Assembly (NCBI GenBank): GCA_023388195.1
Contig: JAEWGR010000161.1
Coordinates: 1 to 18,194, forward strand
From: Bacillota bacterium
GTDB lineage: Bacteria > Bacillota > Negativicutes > Sporomusales > Sporomusaceae
DNA: 18,194 nucleotides
Direction: 5' to 3'
In this document: positions 13,880-18,194 of the stretch, in pieces
Numbering within the stretch: position 1 is the first letter of the stretch
Layout of the letters: each line of letters starts with the position of its first letter
The notes under the pieces: model-generated
Seen by the model: the letters and a program-made list of their open reading frames with translations, nothing else
Told to the model about the DNA's origin: nothing
Database searches by the model: none
Position numbers and translations under genes: made by a program

Positions 13880-14785
13880 CTACCCTTCCACAAAATAATC
13901 CGAGTCAATCCGCTTAATCTCATATGTAGTCTCGGTAGCCACGCCGACCCCATAATCAATCAACAACTGTGCTAACTGAGTTCCGTCAATTAATACGATC
14001 CGGTTACCTATCCTGGTGGCTACATCGCGGGCTGCCGCTGTAAAAGCAGAAGTGGTAATAAAGATTCCTTTATGAGCACCTTTCAGTTGCAAGGCTCCAA
14101 TAAACCCTTGAATATCAGGACTTCCAACAGGATTCTTCCACCGTTTGGCCTGCACATAAATGACATCCAGGCCTAAGCGGTCTTCTTTTATAATTCCATC
14201 GATCCCTTCATCACCGGACTTACCGACTACCTGCGCGGCATCTTCCCGCGAACCGCCGTAGCCCATCTTCAGCAGCAAATCAAGGACTAAGTGTTCAAAG
14301 AATTTCGGTGACTGGTCGGCGATTTGCTGTAATAGTTCATCAGCTAACGCATTTCTCAATTCCTGATAATAGTTATGAAGCATTTCCCGTGGCGTTTTAT
14401 CATTATTATCATCCGGCATAGACGGATCTTCCTTGGGCCGTACTTGTTGTTTAAATTCCTTAAACTCAGGAAATTGGCTCAATATGCACATATCGATGCG
14501 GGGAGGTTTTTGCAACAGCAGGGTCCGCCCCCGTTCGGTAATACGGAATTGCCCGGATACTATCGCTTCAATAAGCAGTGCTTTTTTTAAATATGTTCGG
14601 GCCCATCCAAGGCGATTATAAAAGATGGACTGCAAACCAGACGGCAATTGACGGGTCCGTTCCTCTTCATCCAGTTGCATTTCGTCTGCTAATACCTGAT
14701 GAAGCTCTTTTAGCGAATGCACATTACCATCAGCTAAACGCTGCAAAAAAGGCAGCATAATGTCTTTATGGGTTGGCATAGTCAT
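13880..14785 (-). CDS. mrr: Mrr-type restriction endonuclease
   Basis: A 301-residue protein close in length to E. coli Mrr (304). The N-terminal winged-helix Mrr_N domain occupies about 1-90 (MPTHKDIMLPFLQRLADG, then TERGRTLL). The C-terminal PD-(D/E)XK Mrr_cat domain has E164 in FFEHLVLDLLLKMGYG, D196 in GKSGDEGIDGII, and Q212-A-K214 in VIYVQAKRW, followed by IQGFIGALQLKGAHKGIFIT. Mrr cuts DNA carrying foreign adenine or cytosine methylation. The start at 14785 follows GGAGG by 10 nt and matches the usual MT-x-PT beginning; an in-frame ATG at 14806 with AGGAA is the alternative. Together with the HNH gene downstream it makes a pair of modification-dependent nucleases (inference). Confidence 0.93.
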   Translation of the reverse strand: MTMPTHKDIMLPFLQRLADGNVHSLKELHQVLADEMQLDEEERTRQLPSGLQSIFYNRLGWARTYLKKALLIEAIVSGQFRITERGRTLLLQKPPRIDMCILSQFPEFKEFKQQVRPKEDPSMPDDNNDKTPREMLHNYYQELRNALADELLQQIADQSPKFFEHLVLDLLLKMGYGGSREDAAQVVGKSGDEGIDGIIKEDRLGLDVIYVQAKRWKNPVGSPDIQGFIGALQLKGAHKGIFITTSAFTAAARDVATRIGNRIVLIDGTQLAQLLIDYGVGVATETTYEIKRIDSDYFVEG

Positions 14786-14911
14786 AGCAAAAAAACCTCC
14801 AGCCATTTGTCGGGCTTCCTACAAGATCAAGTTTTAAAGGAGACTTTAAGCAAAATTGCCGACCAAGCCCCCTGCAGCGCACTATATTCAATACATTCCC
14901 AAAAAATCAAA

Positions 14912-14947
14912 GAAATCCTGCCATATTTCAATAAATTGCAGGATTTC
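14912..14947. repeat. Hairpin with ATCCTGC/GCAGGAT core
   Basis: Perfect 10-bp arms GAAATCCTGC (14912-14921) and GCAGGATTTC (14938-14947) with a 16-nt loop, the same loop length as at 11593-11634. Probably the same hairpin family. Confidence 0.65.
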
Positions 14948-15062
14948 AAGTCAATTTTTATTTCAAATTAGGAGATGCAAGCTACAGCCCTTTTTTGTCA
15001 CCTTAGCATCTGTACCAATAAAAAGCAGCAACTATGCCTCACTTTAGGCACTAGAATAAAAA

Positions 15063-15093
15063 ATGACTCAAGAGAACCGTCCCCTCGTGTTCC
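15063..15093 (-). repeat. Palindromic repeat copy 7
   Basis: The reverse complement reads GGAACACGAGGGGACGGTTCT then CTTGAGTCAT. It has the CACGAG arm of one subtype on one side and the TGAGTC arm of copy 8 on the other, so it is a hybrid. It lies 18 bp from the large G/C hairpin. Confidence 0.8.
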
Positions 15094-15110
15094 CCATGCT
15101 TCTAGAGACG

Positions 15111-15169
15111 TGCCAGGGGGGCGGGGTTACTGACATCTTTTATGTCGATAACCCCGCCCCCCCCTGGCA
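15111..15169. repeat. Large G/C-rich hairpin with nested inner stem
   Basis: Left arm TGCCAGGGGGGCGGGGTTA (15111-15129); the right arm (15149-15169) is its complement except that the first C/G run is 8 instead of 6. Inside lies a second inverted repeat, GACAT (15132-15136) and ATGTC (15142-15146), with a 5-nt loop. The whole 59 nt can fold into one stem. It is far more GC-rich than its surroundings and lies 32 bp past the 3' end of the minus-strand gene at 15202-15837. It could act as a terminator, but there is no T-run. Confidence 0.85.
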
Positions 15170-15201
15170 TCCCGCTGCAGCCTACTCTTTCCGGTTGATA
15201 G

Positions 15202-15837
15202 TCACGGTTTTGTATTATCTAAAAGAATACGTTTACTTAAGTCTTGTATATGCTGCTGTGTAATTCCGCTATTATTATTCATGTCGATTTCTTCACTGAA
15301 AAACTGTCCCTTTGAATATCGCTTAAGAATAAGAATAGTCTCCTCATCATTGGCTCTGACAAGAAAATCTCCAAATACGTCTAACCATTTCCATTGTTTT
15401 TCCGCGATCAAGGTTTTACCAACTATAACCAGACCAGGCAAATTCTTAGGGTCTTGATCTTTAACTTCGGATTGCTCAATGCTATCAAATTTATTATCCA
15501 TTTGGTAAATTATACTATATCCCACCTCATAGCACCGTAATTGAGAAGTATCAATCAATACTTTTACCGGCGGCTTTGCAGGCAATTTCACAAAAAAATC
15601 AGCCAATAGTTTTTTATTTTGTGCATCAAGTATTTGACATGAAGCATAGTGACTAATTGAAGTAGTAAATTGAAATATATATTCATCACCTGAATTAGTC
15701 CTAACTAATTCCTTTTCTACAGTACGCCAATCTAACCATTCAGCCATAAGTAAACGAACCATTGGCCCCATAATTAGAAAAAATACAACCAAAAAAACTA
15801 CTTTCTTCTTATTTCGAAAATCATCTTCAAACTTCAT
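15202..15837 (-). CDS. Membrane-anchored protein of unknown function
   Basis: About 211 residues. The N-terminus (MKFEDDFRNKKK) is charged and followed by one hydrophobic helix, VVFLVVFFLIMGPMVRLLMA, so the protein is probably anchored in the membrane with the rest outside. The remainder is mixed alpha/beta with no motif I recognise. The ATG at 15837 is preferred to one at 15864 because it lies inside the stop region of the truncated gene upstream (11-nt overlap), which implies coupled translation. The preceding gene is only a 3' fragment, so the pair is no longer complete. A two-gene membrane or secretion-associated unit is conceivable but cannot be supported further. Confidence 0.65.
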   Translation of the reverse strand: MKFEDDFRNKKKVVFLVVFFLIMGPMVRLLMAEWLDWRTVEKELVRTNSGDEYIFQFTTSISHYASCQILDAQNKKLLADFFVKLPAKPPVKVLIDTSQLRCYEVGYSIIYQMDNKFDSIEQSEVKDQDPKNLPGLVIVGKTLIAEKQWKWLDVFGDFLVRANDEETILILKRYSKGQFFSEEIDMNNNSGITQQHIQDLSKRILLDNTKP

Positions 15838-15981
15838 ATCTAAGTTTTTCTCTCTCCATTTCAATCATGTCCCATATTCTATCAGTAAAAGCATCCCTGA
15901 TAGCAACTGATTCACTTTGTAAGATATCTTGCCCTCTTAAAAGAGGCCATTCAATTCCCATAGCCCAATATTTATTAGTAG
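15827..15981 (-). pseudogene. 3' fragment of an unknown gene, cut at repeat copy 8
   Basis: About 50 codons are open and protein-like (YWAMGIEWPLLRGQDILQSE, then VAIRDAFTDRIWDMIEMERE) and end in a TGA overlapping the start of the next gene. Upstream the sequence runs straight into repeat copy 8, where the frame closes at a TGA. No proper start codon exists. The family is unknown. This is another case of a gene ending at a repeat copy, here losing its 5' part. Confidence 0.55.
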
Positions 15982-16014
15982 AATGACTCACTGGGACGGT
16001 TCTCTTGAGTCATT
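15982..16014 (+). repeat. Palindromic repeat copy 8, TGAGTC-arm subtype
   Basis: Perfect 9-bp arms AATGACTCA (15982-15990) and TGAGTCATT (16006-16014) surround CTGGGACGGTTCTCT. The core matches the other copies, but the arm sequence differs completely from the CACAA/TTGTG copies while still pairing. Confidence 0.85.
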
Positions 16015-16230
16015 ATATACCTTTTTATCGCAATTCGCCGACCGCCCCCTTCGCGGTCCATCCAGCACCTCACGGACAGCGGCCTTCATCATGGCAGATA
16101 CATCGTCCGTGTTTACTAATCTGCCTACCTAAAATCAAATTCTAACAATGAATTGGCGTATAAAGTTCGGACACCGCATTCGCTTTTTTAACAAGGTAAA
16201 TAAACTGAGTATCAATACCAAGTAAGTCTT
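16015..16230. other. Gap with possible small gene remnant
   Basis: On the minus strand a frame of about 46 codons (16128 down to 15988), GC-richer than its surroundings, contains VNTDDVSAMMKAAVREVLDG. It has no clear start and ends inside repeat copy 8. It looks like coding sequence but is not recognised. Confidence 0.3.
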
Positions 16231-16542
16231 TTAGTTTATTGAATAGGAAGTATCGCCATGAAACAGGATAAACCGAACAAGTTCCTCCCGCTTGCCTCCA
16301 TTGGCCGTTTCAGCATAAAGCCTTTCCAGATAATAGGCCCAGGGCGCAGGCTTGTTGAAATAACCCCGGGTATCTTGCTGTAATGCTTCGGTACATAGTT
16401 TCTCTGCTAGCAAGTAATTCCTGGCGGCAAGAGCATTTTCGACGACCAGAATCCGAATTTCCGGCAAATGAATATGATTCATCAGATAAGTATCTGTGGC
16501 TTCCCTGCCTTCCAGCCGTTCCAGGACTGAGGAACAAAACAT
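16231..16542 (-). pseudogene. Fragment resembling the helical region of a SWIM zinc-finger protein
   Basis: About 100 residues with HLPEIRILVVENALAARNYL, AEKLCTEALQQDTRGYF, WAYYLERLYAETAN and REELVRFILFHGD. This TPR-like spacing of helices resembles the C-terminal part of Firmicute SWIM zinc-finger proteins. Neither the SWIM motif (CxCxnCxH) nor a plausible start is present, and the end looks truncated. The upstream side stops being convincing near 16542, where an unrelated gene fragment on the opposite strand begins. The family call is tentative. Confidence 0.4.
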
Positions 16543-16544
16543 AG

Positions 16545-16738
16545 AGTCAGTAAAAATTGTAAGCTTACGAAGAGTAGGAGGAGACTCAGAAAGAACTTTA
16601 ATGTATGCAGTGTTGATGGATGAATTTTTTAAAGAAGAAATAACTATGAGGAATGGGAGACATATATGGTATGTTATTTTAAAAAAGGAAAGTCCCCAAA
16701 GTGGCTGGAAAATTGATGAAATGGGAACTGGGCCATAG
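16545..16738 (+). pseudogene. C-terminal fragment of a DUF4829-like secreted protein
   Basis: The plus-strand frame from about 16545 reads VKIVSLRRVGGDSERTLMYA, then FFKEEITMRNGRHIWYVILK and a C-terminal GWKIDEMGTGP with a TAG stop. The final WKIDE-x-GTGP is typical of DUF4829-like extracellular proteins of Firmicutes. The signal peptide and first half are missing. Upstream of 16545 the sequence belongs to the opposite-strand fragment, so both genes are broken at the same point. Confidence 0.45.
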
Positions 16739-16811
16739 GTAAGAAAAATGACTTTTATTTTCGCATATAGTACCTTCGTTGTTGGATCGGTGTTTTGGCA
16801 ATGTTATCACC

Positions 16812-17255
16812 TTAAATTTTGTTTTCGGTATGTAATTGGTAAACAGTCCTATAAACATTGCTCATGGGGATACTTACAGGTGAGAAACTGGTATATGGTT
16901 CAAAGGTTATTGAATTGCTTTTAGTTGAATTAATAATGTTGCCGTTGGCGCCAGAGGCAATATTCAGTAGGAGTGCACACTGTTGAGCAGAGAAATCAAA
17001 ACATACCAACATAACCATGGACTTAAGACCTGGCAGCATTTTCATAGATAATGGATCATCTTGATCGATATCTAGCTTAACCCAGAGATTAACTTTTGTC
17101 TGCTCAGAATTTGGTACATATTCCATTTCCGTGCTATACGAAAGTGGAAGTTTGTCTCCAATCTTATCAACCTCGATCCATTTGGCTTGGCAAGAACCAT
17201 TAATCGATAAAATGAGAACGAATATTAACATAGTAATTCGCAAAAAGTTTGTCAT
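16812..17255 (-). CDS. Secreted protein, paralogue 1 of tandem pair (adhesin E-like?)
   Basis: 147 residues with a classical signal peptide (MTNFLRITMLIFVLILSING, then SCQA before KW, signal peptidase I type). The mature part begins KWIEVDKIGDKLPLSYSTEM and contains EYVPNSEQTKVNLWVKLDI. GGAGG lies 7 nt before the ATG. The paralogue upstream (17346-17774) aligns over its whole length. The W-I-E-V beginning and the V-x-x-W-x-K strand recall the surface-adhesin E family, but this is only a resemblance. It is probably exported to the cell envelope; its function is unknown. Confidence 0.7.
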   Translation of the reverse strand: MTNFLRITMLIFVLILSINGSCQAKWIEVDKIGDKLPLSYSTEMEYVPNSEQTKVNLWVKLDIDQDDPLSMKMLPGLKSMVMLVCFDFSAQQCALLLNIASGANGNIINSTKSNSITFEPYTSFSPVSIPMSNVYRTVYQLHTENKI

Positions 17256-17345
17256 AAAAGAACCTCCAACCCATTTTTGACTGTTTCCTTTATTATTGAG
17301 CCGAAAAAACCATAAGTGGGGTATTTTTTAGTAAAAATCACCATC

Positions 17346-17774
17346 CTAATTTATTTCAGTATGAGATCGATAAATGACCTCATAAATAATACCTATGGTG
17401 GAAGCCTTATCAATTGGTTCATATTTAATTGGGTTGGCAAAGAATGATTGGAGAATATTGCCGTTATTGTCATAGAAGATATGAAAAATCGTAGCATGTT
17501 TTTGAGAGGAAAAATCAAGGTATGCTATCGTAAGCCATGTTTTGAGTCCCGGCAGCGTTTGGTTAGCTAAAGGATCATCAGGTTTAAAATCTATCTTGGT
17601 CCAGATAATAACTTTTGACTGTTCGGAATCTGGTACATATTCTATTTCCGTGCTAAATGAAAGTGGACTACCGCCTTTAGTTTTAGCCACCTCAATCCAT
17701 TTGGCTTGACAAGAACTATTAACCGATAAAACGAGAATAAACAATAACAGAGTGATGCGCAGAATTTTTGTCAA
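17346..17774 (-). CDS. Secreted protein, paralogue 2 of tandem pair, altered start region
   Basis: Alignment to paralogue 1 puts the start at the TTG at 17774: LTKILRITLLLFILVLSVNS then SCQAKWIEV matches MTNFLRITMLIFVLILSING then SCQAKWIEV. That gives 142 residues. The ATG has become TTG, and the GGAGG ribosome site has become part of a run of nine G (17780-17788 as C on the plus strand). An in-frame extension to an ATG at 17915 exists (MSLKFNFMILANC) but has no counterpart in paralogue 1 and depends on the length of the G run for its frame. Expression may therefore be weak, or switchable by slippage (inference). Same operon direction, 90 bp upstream of paralogue 1. Confidence 0.6.
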   Translation of the reverse strand: MTKILRITLLLFILVLSVNSSCQAKWIEVAKTKGGSPLSFSTEIEYVPDSEQSKVIIWTKIDFKPDDPLANQTLPGLKTWLTIAYLDFSSQKHATIFHIFYDNNGNILQSFFANPIKYEPIDKASTIGIIYEVIYRSHTEIN

Positions 17775-17995
17775 GAGTACCCCCCCCCAACTTATATTTG
17801 GATCAGTATGATCCCCCCAGGTACTGTCAATAATTTTTCGCACATTTGTGTTGGCGCCAACTGAGCAGCAGAGAATACAATTAGCCAATATCATGAAATT
17901 GAACTTGAGGGACAAATCATATACCTAGAGTACTCGCAATATAATTATATGTATTTTCATACTCTTCTAAATCGCGATCAATGATTTCATTTAGC

Positions 17996-18018
17996 TGTCA
18001 AGAAATATTTTCTTGACA
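17996..18018. promoter_or_regulatory. Perfect palindrome, possible operator or small hairpin
   Basis: TGTCAAGAAA (17996-18005), TAT, TTTCTTGACA (18009-18018). It lies between the end of the IS110 fragment and paralogue 2. Each arm carries TTGACA, so it could overlap promoters on either strand, but no matching -10 was confirmed. Confidence 0.4.
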
Positions 18019-18056
18019 CTTACTTGCATTAACTCTAAACAAATCAATTTTATCAA

Positions 18057-18194
18057 TTAAGTACACAATTCCCGCAGCGTCCGGGTGATTTTATCGGGAA
18101 TAAAACTCGGGGTCAGTAATCCATGCCTAAGTAATGTAGCAATCCATTCCGAATCTTTAATATCACTTTTCCTGCCAGGTAAATTTCTCATGTG
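18057..18194 (-). pseudogene. Truncated IS110-family transposase, runs off right edge
   Basis: Minus strand from the edge encodes MRNLPGRKSDIKDSEWIATL, then LRHGLLTPSFIPDKITRTLREL, then CT and a TAA stop. PGRK-x-D-x-KD-x-EWIA-x-LLRHGLL-x-PSF is diagnostic for the N-terminal DEDD RuvC-like domain of IS110 transposases. The family normally continues for 250 residues after RELR, so the early stop marks a truncation. The 5' end lies outside the window. Confidence 0.8.

Larger units (their letters stand above)
14786..15201. other. Intergenic region rich in hairpins
   Basis: No gene recognised. It contains the hairpin at 14912-14947, repeat copy 7 (15063-15093) and the G/C hairpin at 15111-15169. 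Confidence 0.5.

Noticed and set aside
17775..17915. N-terminal extension of paralogue 2 from the ATG at 17915
   Set aside because: Not shared with paralogue 1, buries the signal peptide, and depends on the G-tract length; the TTG at 17774 fits better.
17924..17993. Minus-strand stretch reading QLNEIIDRDLEEYENTYNYI
   Set aside because: Only about 23 codons after a stop and no start codon; coding look is suggestive but cannot be supported.
1..18194. CRISPR arrays, tRNA or rRNA genes
   Set aside because: No regularly spaced direct repeats and no tRNA or rRNA signatures seen; the repeats present are dispersed palindromes.

Overview
The window looks like a Firmicute chromosome, most likely a Sporomusaceae-type Negativicute (lineage is inference). 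Supporting signs are GGAGG-type ribosome sites before most genes, a PyrR attenuator of Bacillus type, IS256 and IS110 remnants, and a dispersed palindromic repeat with the core GGGACGGTTCT. The content is a defence island set in decaying accessory DNA. Almost every intact gene belongs to a restriction or antiphage-like family, and most of the others are gene fragments.

Left part (1-2000): a 5'-truncated gene runs off the left edge. Next come a remnant of a RAYT (REP-associated tyrosine transposase) between two inverted repeat copies, an HNH endonuclease (335-1060, -), a strong hairpin, and the C-terminal piece of an IS256 transposase.

Core island (2016-9322), between two same-orientation IS256 remnants that share about 41 bp. 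(a) DUF262 protein plus RelA/SpoT-like nucleotidyltransferase, + strand, overlapping ATGA. (b) C5 methyltransferase, NgoMIV-like endonuclease and Vsr, - strand, one operon with overlapping or closely spaced genes. The NgoMIV catalytic residues are conserved in exact register, so the predicted target is GCCGGC. (c) A second, different DUF262 protein plus an OLD-like ATPase/TOPRIM protein, - strand, overlapping.

Right part (9553-14785): a dGTPase-like HD phosphohydrolase with an unusual N-terminal extension; a repeat-bounded stretch with a probable cidA/lrgA fragment; a complete promoter and PyrR attenuator driving a codB-type permease cut off by a repeat copy; then a PUA/EVE-like HNH endonuclease and an Mrr endonuclease.

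Right end (14800-18194): a very G/C-rich hairpin, two more repeat copies, a small membrane-anchored protein behind a truncated partner, two fragments of unrelated genes meeting head to head, a tandem pair of secreted paralogues (one with a nine-base G tract at its ribosome site), and a truncated IS110 transposase.

Best candidates for undescribed biology are the DUF262/RelA-SpoT-like operon, the DUF262/OLD-like operon, and the repeat family, whose palindromic arms change together around a fixed core and which sits at the broken end of several genes.
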